Shown one piece after another: positions 24,160 to 32,378 of a stretch of DNA of 46,826 nt (the first letter of the stretch is position 1; every line of letters begins with the position of its first letter). The position numbers and the translations under genes were made by a program. Under the pieces are notes generated by a model. The model had not been told where the DNA came from. It saw nothing but the letters and a program-made list of their open reading frames with translations, and made no database searches. The stretch is taken from the NCBI GenBank assembly GCA_016930695.1, contig JAFGGD010000035.1, positions 1-46,826 on the forward strand, written 5' to 3'. The stretch comes from Candidatus Eisenbacteria bacterium (GTDB taxonomy: Bacteria > Orphanbacterota > Orphanbacteria > Orphanbacterales > Orphanbacteraceae).

Positions 24160-24251
24160 AGGGGACGTAGCTGTGTTCGGTGCGTTATATTAGGTGGTGT
24201 TGCGGTTGGGCTTGTCGGACAGGAAACGCCCGGAACGCAGCTACGTCCCTT
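24160..24251. repeat. palindromic element, GGGGACGTAGCTG family
   Basis: AGGGGACGTAGCTGTGTTC (from 24160) is inverted with two or three changes at 24230-24251 (GAACGCAGCTACGTCCCTT), around a 49-base centre. It is another REP/MITE-like non-autonomous element sharing the GGGGAC end with the neighbouring family. It separates two membrane-protein genes. Confidence 0.65.
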
Positions 24252-24300
24252 GTGAACAAGAAGAGCAACGATGGAGAACAGAAGCGAGAGGCTGGACTGA

Positions 24301-24825
24301 ATGAGAATAGTGCTCTGGGGCATTGCGGCGATTGTATTCTTGCTCCCGCTTATCGCCATGCAGGTCACCGACGAGGTGGAATGGGGCGTGGGGGATTTCG
24401 TTGTTCTCGGCGCACTCCTGGTCAGCGCCGGTGTCACCTTTGAACTCGCGGTGAGAAGGACGGGCAGCAAAGCGTACCGAGCCGCCGCCGCCGTCGCGCT
24501 CGCGGCGGCGTTCCTCCTCGTCTGGCTCAGTCTTGGCGTCGGCATCATCGGGAAGGATTGCGATCCCTCCAATGGGATGTACTTCGGGGTGCTCGCCGTC
24601 GGAATCATCGGTTCCATGTTCGCGCGCTTCCGGCCCCGTGGCATGGCGCGCGCACTCATCGCGATGGCTCTCGCCCAAGTCGTCGTCGCCGCGATCGCTC
24701 TCGTCGCCGGATTCGGCCGAGAAACCGCAAACTATCCTTACGACATTCTCCTCCTCACCGCGTTCTTCCTCGTTCTCTGGCTCATCTCCGCGCGGCTCTT
24801 CCGTAAAGCGGCGGAGCACAAGTAG
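24301..24825 (+). CDS. uncharacterised membrane protein, 174 aa
   Basis: This protein has five hydrophobic helices (about 3-20, 32-49, 58-80, 90-108 and 117-137, with a further one near 148-168). Conserved-looking landmarks are TDEVEWGVGDF, VTFELA and RFRPRGMARAL. It belongs, from memory of similar sequences, to a widespread family of small bacterial membrane proteins without assigned function. GAGAGG lies upstream of the ATG. A broken copy of its first 18 codons lies at 23520. Composition is more GC-rich than the cassettes to its left. Confidence 0.78.
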   Translation: MRIVLWGIAAIVFLLPLIAMQVTDEVEWGVGDFVVLGALLVSAGVTFELAVRRTGSKAYRAAAAVALAAAFLLVWLSLGVGIIGKDCDPSNGMYFGVLAVGIIGSMFARFRPRGMARALIAMALAQVVVAAIALVAGFGRETANYPYDILLLTAFFLVLWLISARLFRKAAEHK

Positions 24826-25086
24826 GTTTCCTCTTCCTTTTTTCCGTTTACGTTCAAGAAAGGTATCAAGTGCGTGAACTGGAACGCGCACGTGAACGAA
24901 TCCTCGTTACGGGGTTTTATTTTCTAAAACGAGGTCGATGTCTAGTCGATCGGGAAATAGTGGAGTAGAATATTCAGGGACGAAAGAGACATACAATAAT
25001 ATAAATGCATCGAGAGATACGTTTGTCTTGGATGTGTAGGAGGGATTGAGGAATGCCGGCTGCCCCTTGGCGAGAGGAGGGGAATC
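24826..25086. other. intergenic region with hairpin and GTGAAC-rich repeat
   Basis: AAGGTATC (from 24861) is followed by GTGCGTGAAC and CACGTGAAC. Then comes a CCTCGTT/AACGAGG hairpin (24902-24908 with 24928-24934). Similar pieces recur at 25664-25747. There is an AT-rich patch near 24940-25020 that could hold a promoter for the gene at 25087, but I could not fix one. Confidence 0.4.
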
Positions 25087-25641
25087 ATGAAGCGCAACAT
25101 CATAATCGGGATCATGATTCTCATGTCGGTGAATGTGGCGGGTATTTGCAGTGCGAATTTGCCCCCCGATGAATTATGGTACGAGGATGAAGGGGAAACC
25201 CGTGATCGTGAGGCGAAAAAGAGGGCATATTTTGTTCTGGCACAGTTTCTCGATGCCATAGTCGCATGGGCCCTCTCGAGTGCCTATACGAGCAAAGGGA
25301 AATCACACTTCATTTACCTCGTTTTACTCAATGCCATTACGCCCTTCCTTCTGTTTCCTTTGTTGTTTTTTACGGTGGTGCTGATGGCGTCAAATTACGC
25401 CATGGATCCCGTCGCCCGTGTCATTAGCGTCGGCGTTTTCGAGATCGGAGTCGTGTTCGTCGAGGCATGGGTCATCTATAAGCTGTGCAACAGAAGACCG
25501 GCGGACGTCGCCGATCCAGGGATTCGATTCAGTGGGGCTTTATTCGTCAGCATGTGCGCCAACGCGACGTCCATTCTCGTCGGCTCCGGAGGAGATAGGG
25601 TGGTCGATATTGTATCCAGTATTGTTCATCGCTTTCTTTAA
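25087..25641 (+). CDS. hypothetical membrane protein with signal peptide
   Basis: This 184-aa protein has an N-terminal signal sequence (IIIGIMILMSVNVAGICSA, cleavage near 23). A short acidic extracytoplasmic segment (DELWYEDEGETRDREAKK) is followed by about four membrane helices (about 46-66, 74-102, 108-132 and 148-164). GAGGAGGGG lies just before the ATG. No family recognised. Its composition is AT-richer than the backbone. Palindromic intergenic repeats lie on both sides. Confidence 0.72.
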   Translation: MKRNIIIGIMILMSVNVAGICSANLPPDELWYEDEGETRDREAKKRAYFVLAQFLDAIVAWALSSAYTSKGKSHFIYLVLLNAITPFLLFPLLFFTVVLMASNYAMDPVARVISVGVFEIGVVFVEAWVIYKLCNRRPADVADPGIRFSGALFVSMCANATSILVGSGGDRVVDIVSSIVHRFL

Positions 25642-25663
25642 TCCTGTTCACTCTTGGGTACCG

Positions 25664-25732
25664 GATACCTTTCCGCTCGCTCCTCCTCTCGTTCACAATT
25701 CTCGTAACTGTACACGCACGTGAAAAGGTATC
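25664..25732. repeat. intergenic inverted repeat GATACCTTT/AAAGGTATC
   Basis: GATACCTTT (25664-25672) is inverted at 25724-25732. The left flank GGTACCGGATACCTTT recurs after the next gene as GGTACCAGATACCTTTTCC (from 26312), and a right-arm AAAGGTATC-like copy occurs at about 24860. It seems to be a small dispersed intergenic element following genes in this string. Confidence 0.5.
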
Positions 25733-25788
25733 GTGTACGTGAATCTGAAGGGGAACGGGGAAGATTCTCTTTTCGGAGGTGGGGCGAG

Positions 25789-26304
25789 ATGAAGAGATCC
25801 TGTGTGGCGATTGCGTTCCTCTGTTTGCTCGCGCTCATCGGATGCGGGCAAAACGGGGGATCACTGGTGACCGCGAGCGGTTCGGTACAAGTCGAAGAGA
25901 CGATGGCGTCTTATTACGCCTCCGGCGAGCGCGTATTCTTGGTCGTCTGGCACGACATGATTCGATCTCTCGGCTCCGGCGGCGGCCATGGAGGATCCGG
26001 CTCCTCCTCCTCCGCAAGAAAGACCGAAATCGAGGGGGATTATCAGACGACGGACGGTCGGGGCTTCCGTTATACCTGCCGGACGACGGACGGGATAACG
26101 GGATTCGTCGTCATCGATGGAGTCGAGTACGATCTCGCGGATGGATGTCTCTTCCTCGTCGCATCCCATGCCGAAGGATCCTCCGTGACGCAACTGAAAC
26201 GGGAACTGGTGATGCCCGGCGCGCCACAGGAGATGTTCAAAGCGTTGGCGGACACCGACCCGCAAATAGCCGCCTTCGTCAGAGGGGGCGACCACTCGGA
26301 TTGA
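25789..26304 (+). CDS. lipoprotein, hypothetical
   Basis: This 171-aa protein has a lipoprotein signal (FLCLLALIGC, Cys19). A glycine/serine-rich low-complexity linker (GSGGGHGGSGSSSS, about 66-80) is followed by a compact domain with TCRTTDGITGFVVIDGVEYDLADGCLFLV. The start at 25789 is chosen for CGGAGG upstream; the frame extends earlier without a site. It does not match a family I know. The C-terminal stretch (MFKALADTDPQIAAFVRGG) looks helical. Function unknown. Confidence 0.75.
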   Translation: MKRSCVAIAFLCLLALIGCGQNGGSLVTASGSVQVEETMASYYASGERVFLVVWHDMIRSLGSGGGHGGSGSSSSARKTEIEGDYQTTDGRGFRYTCRTTDGITGFVVIDGVEYDLADGCLFLVASHAEGSSVTQLKRELVMPGAPQEMFKALADTDPQIAAFVRGGDHSD

Positions 26305-27337
26305 TGCGCTTCGGTACCAGATACCTTTTCCCTCTCCGGACCGTGCCCCGAAGGGAGAGGCGGCGGGGGAGAGGAGGATTCGTCGCGAGGGTTAGCAGCC
26401 CTCATTCCTTTCTCTGGTCGACTCCGGCGCCCTTCCGCCTCGAATTCGTCACGAGGAGCGTTTCGGCTTTTCAACTTTCCGGCGGGGGAGAGGAGGATTC
26501 GTCGCGAGGGTTCGGTGCGCGAGGCGAGGGCCCGACTTGGACGAGGCGTTTTTCGAGGCGTAGCCTTAGCCTGGATTATGCACAAACTTCCTACTGCGGC
26601 ACCGGCTCGCGGCCTGCGAGGCCGACTTTCCGGCGCCGCTTCCTCAACGTAGTGCAGAGACTACGCCTCCGGGAGCGGCTTGTCCAAGTCAGCCTCTCGC
26701 CTCGCGATCCGGTCCCTCGTAACCGTACTTCGCGCATAATCCAGGCTTGCTACGTTGAGAAAAACGGCGAAGGAAAGGAGGGTCCGTAGCCCGCGGAACG
26801 AATCCGCAGCAGAATCCCACTCTCCCCCGCCGGAAAAAAAAGATACGGAACCGGTTTCGGCGCAAGGGACGGGCGAGGCGGGTTACTGATTCCGGCCGAA
26901 GGGTTCCGGTTCCGTGTCTATTATTCTGTTTTCCCGAGTCTCATCTCACGGATGGGCTTCGAAGGGAGAAGCGGACCTTCGCTGTTTGGCCGATCCCTCC
27001 CCCGGCAGAGAGTTAGGCCAACTGAGCGTAACGGCGCCGCTTCCCCCCTCGATTCCCATCCTCCGTCGGCCGCCGATCTCACGATTTCACAATCTCTTGA
27101 GATCTTTCCGGCGGCCCTCTGTCGCTCGCCGTACGTCTCTACCTCCTTGCATCAGCGGTGCCAATCGTCCCCGGCGGCGGGCGAAATCGGAAGCTCTATA
27201 TAACCGCCGGATAAAAGCGTAGTTAAGAAGACGGGTCCCGGAACGCCTCGATGCGCGCCCACGGAACCCGTCTTTCTCTTTGCCAGATTGTCCGTCCGAA
27301 AGCCCGGACGGCCCTTCCTTTTGTCAAAAAAGGAGGG
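26305..27337. repeat. gene-free kilobase of nested inverted and direct repeats
   Basis: The contents run from left to right as follows. The core TCCGGACCGTGCCCCG of the 834-999 repeat lies near 26334. A 33-bp direct repeat sits at 26361-26393 and 26480-26512. An element of 361 bp (26476-26836) has exact 17-base terminal inverted repeats TTTCCGGCGGGGGAGAG. Nested in it, AGCCTGGATTATGC (26568-26581) is inverted at 26734-26747. A long stem-loop lies at 26842-26920 (ACGGAACCGG with CCGGTTCCGT). From about 26925 to 27220 I see no gene or clear structure. Longer frames here read across the palindromes and are not convincing. Confidence 0.6.
27228..27280. terminator. terminator-like hairpin downstream of aldehyde dehydrogenase
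   Basis: AAGACGGGTCCCG (27228-27240) pairs with CGGAACCCGTCTT (27262-27274) with one mismatch, followed by TCTCTTT in the plus direction and by CTTAAC in the minus direction. A second small hairpin (CCGTCCG/CGGACGG, 27292-27311) lies nearer the gene end. Confidence 0.5.
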
Positions 27338-28849
27338 CTAGATATCGAACTTGACCCCCTGCGCCAGCGGCAGTTCCTTCCCCCAGTTGATGGTGCACGT
27401 CTGCCGGCGCATGTACGCCTTCCACGAATCGGAGCCGGCCTCCCGGCCGCCGCCGGTGTCCTTCTCGCCGCCGAACGCGCCGCCGATCTCGGCGCCGCTC
27501 GTCCCGATGTTCAGGTTGGCGATGCCGCAGTCCGAGCCGCGGTGGCTCAGGAAGGTCTCCCCGTGGAGCACGTTCTTGGTGAACATCGCCGACGAGAGCC
27601 CCTGGTCGACGGCGTTGTGCAGCGCGATCGCCTCCTCCACGTCGTCGAAGGGGAAGACATAAAGGATCGGCGCGAAGGTCTCTTCCTGCACGATCGCGGC
27701 GTCCGGCTTGATGGCGATGATGGTCGGCTCCACGTAGTGGCCCTTCCCCTCTTTCTTCTTGCCGCCGACGAGGATCTTTCCGCCCTGGGCGAGCGCCTGC
27801 TCGATCGCCTTCTCCATGGTGGTCACGGCGCCGGCGTTCACGAGCGGCCCCATCAGCGTCTTGGGGTCGAGAGGATCGCCGATGGAGACCGACTTGTAGG
27901 CGGCGACCAGCTTCTTGGTGAGTTCGTCGTAAATGCTCTTGTGGGCGAAGATGCGGCGCGTGCTGGTGCAGCGCTGGCCGGCGGTGCCGACGGCCCCGAA
28001 GAGGATCGCCCGAAGAGTCATCTCGATGTCGGCGCTCTCGTCGACGATGATCGCGTTGTTGCCGCCCAGCTCGAGGAGGCAGCGGCCGAGCCGCTCGCCG
28101 ACCACGCCGCCGATCCGGCGTCCCATCCGGCAGGAGCCGGTCGCGCTGATGAGCGGCAGCCTGCGGTCGGCGATCATCTTCTCGCCCACCGTGGAGCCGC
28201 GCCCGATCACGATGCCGCTGACGCCCGCCCAGCCGTTTTTCTCGAGCACCTCGTTCACCACGTTCTGCGTGGCGATGGCGCAGAGAGGGGCCTGGGAGGA
28301 GGGCTTCCAGATCATCGTGTCGCCGCAGACCATGGCGATCATCGCGTTCCACGCCCACACCGCGACCGGGAAGTTGAAGGCGGTGACGATGCCGATCGTG
28401 CCGAGAGGGTGCCACTGCTCGTACATCCGGTGGAGCGACCGCTCGGAGTGCATCGTCTTGCCGTAGAGCTGGCGGGAGAGGCCGACGGCGAAGTCGGCGA
28501 TGTCGATCGCCTCCTGCACCTCGCCGAGACCCTCGGTCAGGATCTTCCCCATCTCGTAGGAGACCAGCTTTCCCAGGTCCTCTTTCTTTTCGCGAAGAGC
28601 GACGGCGATCTGGCGGACGATTTCGCCCCGTTTGGGCGCCGGCAGCATCCGCCACTCGCGGAACACTTCCTGCGCTTTTTCGACGACCTTGTCGTAATCC
28701 GCCTCGGTCGCCTGCATGATCTTGGCGATCGGCGCGCCGTCGGCGGGGCAGTAGGAGACCAGCTCGTCCCCCTTCGTGTCGATCCATGCGCCGTGGTGCG
28801 CGCCCTTGTTGATTTCCTGAATTCCCAGTCGAGTCAAGAAGTCCTTCAT
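27338..28849 (-). CDS. aldehyde dehydrogenase, ALDH7 family (alpha-aminoadipic semialdehyde dehydrogenase-like)
   Basis: This 503-aa NAD(P)-dependent dehydrogenase has the general base Glu in LLELGGNNAIIV, the nucleophile Cys in GTAGQRCTSTRR and the ALDH7 hallmarks GGEKDTGGGREAGSDSWKAYMRR and the ending LPLAQGVKF. The ALDH7/antiquitin group oxidises alpha-aminoadipic semialdehyde (in equilibrium with piperideine-6-carboxylate) in lysine breakdown. N-terminus (LTRLGIQEINKGAHHGAW) also fits. AGGAG precedes the chosen ATG at 28849; the frame upstream is not needed. It stands alone, without lysine aminotransferase genes, so the physiological substrate is inferred from family. Confidence 0.9.
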   Translation of the reverse strand: MKDFLTRLGIQEINKGAHHGAWIDTKGDELVSYCPADGAPIAKIMQATEADYDKVVEKAQEVFREWRMLPAPKRGEIVRQIAVALREKKEDLGKLVSYEMGKILTEGLGEVQEAIDIADFAVGLSRQLYGKTMHSERSLHRMYEQWHPLGTIGIVTAFNFPVAVWAWNAMIAMVCGDTMIWKPSSQAPLCAIATQNVVNEVLEKNGWAGVSGIVIGRGSTVGEKMIADRRLPLISATGSCRMGRRIGGVVGERLGRCLLELGGNNAIIVDESADIEMTLRAILFGAVGTAGQRCTSTRRIFAHKSIYDELTKKLVAAYKSVSIGDPLDPKTLMGPLVNAGAVTTMEKAIEQALAQGGKILVGGKKKEGKGHYVEPTIIAIKPDAAIVQEETFAPILYVFPFDDVEEAIALHNAVDQGLSSAMFTKNVLHGETFLSHRGSDCGIANLNIGTSGAEIGGAFGGEKDTGGGREAGSDSWKAYMRRQTCTINWGKELPLAQGVKFDI

Positions 28850-29209
28850 TGTCCGCACTCTCCTGTGTGGAAAGTCAATAACCCGTGCCCAAACAACAAG
28901 TTGCGGGCACACGTCCCTGATGGTTCCCAAGTAGTCCCGGGACCGCCCCGGCCGCGTAGGCGGGGCGGAAGCACCATTCTAGCCTTTTCGCTCCCGGAGA
29001 ACCAGGGTGTTGGGGGCGGGTCGTCGCCCGCGCGCCCGAGGGGTGCGGCGGACCCGCCGTTCCGCTAGACTCGGTGGGGCGACAGTGTGGGGCGGCGATT
29101 CCCGGGGAATAGAGCGCGCCCCCATCCGGTATGCATGACGGATCCGACTCGGGGGCGGATGGGCGGCCCCGGATGAAACGACACGGCAATCGAGGGAGGC
29201 GGCACGACG
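28850..29209. other. divergent intergenic region
   Basis: This lies between the dehydrogenase (minus) and the GPP34-like gene (plus). It holds a GTGCCC/GGGCAC inverted repeat (about 28887-28912) that could be an operator or hairpin near the dehydrogenase promoter. No promoter fits well in either direction, and no gene is evident. Confidence 0.35.
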
Positions 29210-29917
29210 ATGCGTGAGAAGAGAAACCTCCACCTGCACGAAGAGATTCTCCTCCTCGCCCTGCGCGACAAGAAGGGGACCACCGAAATCGGTTCCTGCT
29301 ATCCGATGGCGATGGGGGGGGCGGTGATCGCCGAGCTGATCCTCGGCGGCCGCGTGAAGATCGAGGAGTCCCGCTGGAAGAGCAAACTGATCACACTGAA
29401 GGACGGCACTCCATTCGGCGATCCGGTGCTCGACGAGTTTCTGGGCAAGATCGCCCGGTCGAAGAGGCGCTCCGACGTGAAGAGCTGGGTCTCTCGCATC
29501 GCCCATTGGGGGAAGCTGAAGAAGACCACCGCCGAGGGGCTTCGCCGCAAGGGAATCCTGCGCAAGGAGGAGGGGAAGGTGCTCGGCATCTTCCCGACGA
29601 CGAGATGGCCGGAGCGCGATCCGCGGCCGGAGAAGGCGCTCGTGGATCGTCTCCGCCGCGCGATCGTCTCCGACGCGCGCGCCCTCGACCCGCGCACGGC
29701 GATCCTGATCGGCCTGACGAAACGGGGGAACCTCCTCGGGAACGTCATCGACAAGAGAGTGCTGAAGGATCGCAAAAAAAGGATCGAGCGGATCGCCAAA
29801 GGGGAGATGGTCGCCCGCGAGACGGGACAGGCGATCGACGACGCGGTCGCCGCGGCGGTGATGGTCGCCGTGATCATCCCGGTCATCGCTTCATCGGCGG
29901 CCACCGGGGGGTCGTAA
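29210..29917 (+). CDS. GPP34 (GOLPH3/Vps74-like) family protein
   Basis: This 235-aa protein resembles the GPP34 family that includes the eukaryotic Golgi phosphoprotein GOLPH3. The N-terminus LHLHEEILLLALRDKKGTT is followed by AMGGAVIAELILGGRV. RWPERDPRPEKALVDRLR and RTAILIGLTKRGNLL come in the second half, and an alanine-rich hydrophobic C-terminus follows. Eukaryotic members bind phosphatidylinositol 4-phosphate through Arg residues; bacterial roles are mostly unknown. GGGAGGCGG is upstream of the ATG. The final stretch (AAAVMVAVIIPVIASS) could be a membrane-associating helix. Confidence 0.85.
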   Translation: MREKRNLHLHEEILLLALRDKKGTTEIGSCYPMAMGGAVIAELILGGRVKIEESRWKSKLITLKDGTPFGDPVLDEFLGKIARSKRRSDVKSWVSRIAHWGKLKKTTAEGLRRKGILRKEEGKVLGIFPTTRWPERDPRPEKALVDRLRRAIVSDARALDPRTAILIGLTKRGNLLGNVIDKRVLKDRKKRIERIAKGEMVARETGQAIDDAVAAAVMVAVIIPVIASSAATGGS

Positions 29918-30065
29918 GGGAGGGGGCGCCGACCGCCGCCGGCCGGGGCTTCTCTTCTCCTGGCGCGCGGATCGCCGCTTGTTTCCCCTCCTTTCCATCG
30001 CGTATCGTACTTTTGTCGCCGCCGCACCCGGCGGCGAGGCGATCGCGGCTTTCGAGGGGGACCCC

Positions 30066-31040
30066 ATGCGGCATCGGCACGATACCGGCGGCCGGCGACG
30101 CGAGGCGCGCGCGGCGTCCCCCCCCGCCTCCGAGACGGCGGAGGTTCGGCGGATCACCTGGATCGGCCTCGTCGCCAACCTGCTCCTCGCCGCGGTCAAG
30201 TTCGCCGCGGGATTTCTGGGGTCGAGCCAGGCGGTCGTCGCGGACGCCGTCCACTCTCTCTCCGACACCGCCACCGATCTCGCCATTCTCCTCGGCGTCC
30301 GCTTCTGGTCCGCGCCGCCCGATGAGGGACATCCCTACGGCCACCGCCGGATCGAGACGATGATCACCGCTTCCATCGGCGTTCTCCTCTTCCTCGTCGC
30401 GATCGGGATCGGGTATCACGCCGTCCTCTCGGTTCGGGCCATGCATCTCGCCCGGCCGGGGTGGATCGCGTTCGCGGGCGCGGCCCTTTCGATCGTCGTC
30501 AAGGAGATCCTTTATCGTTGGACGATCGCCGTGGGAGGGCGGGTGCGTTCCTCGGCTGTGATCGCCAACGCCTGGCATCACCGGAGCGACGCGCTCAGTT
30601 CGATTCCCGCCGCCGCGGCGGTGATCGCCGCTCTGATTCGGCCCGGCTGGGCCGTGGTGGATCATCTGGGCGCCGTAGTGGTTTGCTTCTTCATCATCCA
30701 CGCATCCTGGAAGATCGTCGCACCCGCCTTCGCCGAGTTGGCCGACGCAGGCGCGCCGGAACCGATCCGGGAGAGGATCGGCGCGGTGGCGCGCGCCATG
30801 GAGGATGTGAAGTCGGTGCACGCCGTCCGCACCCGCCGGATGGGCTCCGGGGTCTTCGTGGACATGCACGTCACCGTGAACGGCGGCATGACCGTCCGCC
30901 GGGGACACCAGATCGCCGAGGAGGTGAAGAGGCGGCTTCTCGAATACGCGCCGGCGGTGGTCGACGTGGTGGTCCATCTGGAGCCGGAGGAGGCGGAGCC
31001 GGCACCGAGAGCTCCGAAGGATCCCGACCAGCCGCGTTAG
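30066..31040 (+). CDS. cation diffusion facilitator family transporter
   Basis: This 324-aa protein has a His/Arg-rich cytoplasmic start, then about six membrane helices, and a cytoplasmic C-terminal domain. The zinc-site motifs of the CDF family are present: DAVHSLSDTATD in helix 2 and HHRSD in helix 5. The C-terminal ferredoxin-like domain includes HAVRTRRMGSGVFVDMHVTV. The family exports Zn, Fe, Mn, Co or Cd in exchange for protons; specificity is not clear. GAGGGGG precedes the ATG at 30066. An upstream TTG in frame lacks a site. No metal regulator is adjacent. Confidence 0.88.
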   Translation: MRHRHDTGGRRREARAASPPASETAEVRRITWIGLVANLLLAAVKFAAGFLGSSQAVVADAVHSLSDTATDLAILLGVRFWSAPPDEGHPYGHRRIETMITASIGVLLFLVAIGIGYHAVLSVRAMHLARPGWIAFAGAALSIVVKEILYRWTIAVGGRVRSSAVIANAWHHRSDALSSIPAAAAVIAALIRPGWAVVDHLGAVVVCFFIIHASWKIVAPAFAELADAGAPEPIRERIGAVARAMEDVKSVHAVRTRRMGSGVFVDMHVTVNGGMTVRRGHQIAEEVKRRLLEYAPAVVDVVVHLEPEEAEPAPRAPKDPDQPR

Positions 31041-31155
31041 TGCGGGCCGCGCCGCCCCTTTCCCGGCCGGCCGCCTTTACGCCCCCTGCGCGGCCGGGCG
31101 ATCTCTCATTTCGGCCGCCCGTCCTTTCTTCGACGCGGCCCCGGGGAGGAGAGAG

Positions 31156-32181
31156 ATGAGCGAACGATTGTCGGATCGATTTTTCGCGCGCGGACGGGAA
31201 TTCCTCGGCGTGGAGACGCCGATCCTGTGCGGCGCCATGACATGGGTGAGCGAACCGAACCTCGTCTCGGCGGTGGCGAACGCGGGCGGTTTCGCCTCCC
31301 TCGCCGGGGGAAACGCCCCGCCGGAGATTCTTCGCGCGCAGATCGAGGAAACGCTCCGCCTCACCGACCGGCCCTTCGGCGTGAATCTGATCACCATCGC
31401 CCCCAACTACGGCGAACACCTGGCCATCGTCCGCGATCTCGGCCTCCCCTTCGTGATCTTCGCCGGTAGTTTTCCCCGGGAGAGGGAGGTGCGCGTCGCC
31501 AAGGAGAGCGGCGCCCGGGTCCTCGCCTTCGCGTCCACCCACTCGATCGCGCGCCGCATGCTCGACTTCGGCGTCGACGGCCTGATCCTGGAGGGAATGG
31601 AGGCGGGCGGCCACGTGGGCCACGTCAGCCTGAGCGTTCTCCTGCAGCAGGTCCTCTTCGAGGTGGAACGGGTTCCCGTCTTCGTCGCCGGCGGCATCGG
31701 GCGCGGCCGGATGCTCGCCCATCTTTTCCTGATGGGCGCCGCGGGGGTGCAGCTCGGCACGCTGTTCGCCGTCGCCGAGGAGAGCATCGCCCACCCCGCG
31801 TTCAAGGAGCGCTTCATCCGGGCGAACGCGCGGGACGCCGTCTCCACGCCCCAGTACGACAGCCGCCTCCCCGTGGTGGCGGTCCGCGCCCTCCGCAACA
31901 AGAGCACCGACGACTTCGGCCGCCTCCAGCTCGACCTGCTCCGGCGCATGGACGCCGGCGAGATCGGCCGCGTCGAGGCGCAGGAGCGCGTGGAGGAATT
32001 CTGGGTCGGCGCCCTCCGCCGCGCCGTCATGGACGGCGACGTGGACCGGGGATCGCTCATGGCGGGGCAATCCGTCGGCCTCGTCGACCGGGTCCGGCCG
32101 GTGCGGGAGATCTTGAAGATCCTTATCGAGGAGACGGAGCGGGAGCTGCGGCGGGTGCGGGAGACTCTTCGGGCGGACTAG
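31156..32181 (+). CDS. nitronate monooxygenase / FabK-like FMN protein
   Basis: This 341-aa TIM-barrel flavoprotein of the 2-nitropropane dioxygenase family has ILCGAMTWVSEPNLVSAVANAGGFASLAGG at the N-terminus. The flavin-binding GLILEGMEAGGHVGH contains the family's His. VFVAGGIGRGRMLAHLFLMGAAGVQLGT forms the phosphate-binding part. GGGGAGGAGAG lies upstream of the ATG. Members either oxidise nitronates or reduce enoyl-ACP (FabK); sequence alone does not decide. It is downstream of, but not clearly in an operon with, the cation transporter (115-bp gap). Confidence 0.87.
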   Translation: MSERLSDRFFARGREFLGVETPILCGAMTWVSEPNLVSAVANAGGFASLAGGNAPPEILRAQIEETLRLTDRPFGVNLITIAPNYGEHLAIVRDLGLPFVIFAGSFPREREVRVAKESGARVLAFASTHSIARRMLDFGVDGLILEGMEAGGHVGHVSLSVLLQQVLFEVERVPVFVAGGIGRGRMLAHLFLMGAAGVQLGTLFAVAEESIAHPAFKERFIRANARDAVSTPQYDSRLPVVAVRALRNKSTDDFGRLQLDLLRRMDAGEIGRVEAQERVEEFWVGALRRAVMDGDVDRGSLMAGQSVGLVDRVRPVREILKILIEETERELRRVRETLRAD

Positions 32182-32378
32182 GCCGGAGGAAAACGTCCCC
32201 GCCGCGCCTTCACGCCGCGCGTCGCCTCGCCCGGAAACTCTGGCTTTCGCGGTCCGTTCGGTGTATCCTCGTTTCGGGTTCAAGCATTTCGATCCGATCA
32301 CTCCACCCGAGCCGCCCGAGGACGGGCGCATCGCCCCGGACCGCGGCGCCGAGATCCGGAACGGCGGGAGGTTTTGAC

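Noticed and set aside
24200-24215. GTTGGGC as another integron core site
   Set aside because: It fits GTTRRRY but no RYYYAAC partner or arms occur. It lies inside the GGGGACGTAGCTG palindrome, so it is chance.
25720-25788. Longer start for the lipoprotein gene at 25789
   Set aside because: The extension is Arg/Glu-rich with no ribosome site and would put the signal peptide in the interior; it also overlaps an intergenic repeat.
26361-26512. 33-bp direct repeat as a CRISPR array
   Set aside because: Only two copies, spacing of 86 bases, no third repeat and no cas genes.
27251-29068. Plus-strand 605-codon open frame over the aldehyde dehydrogenase gene
   Set aside because: It is rich in Ala, Val, Gly, Asp and Arg with no domain; the opposite strand carries complete ALDH7 motifs.
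30871-32331. Minus-strand 486-codon frame over the nitronate monooxygenase gene
   Set aside because: Antisense shadow; the plus strand has FMN-binding motifs and a strong ribosome site.
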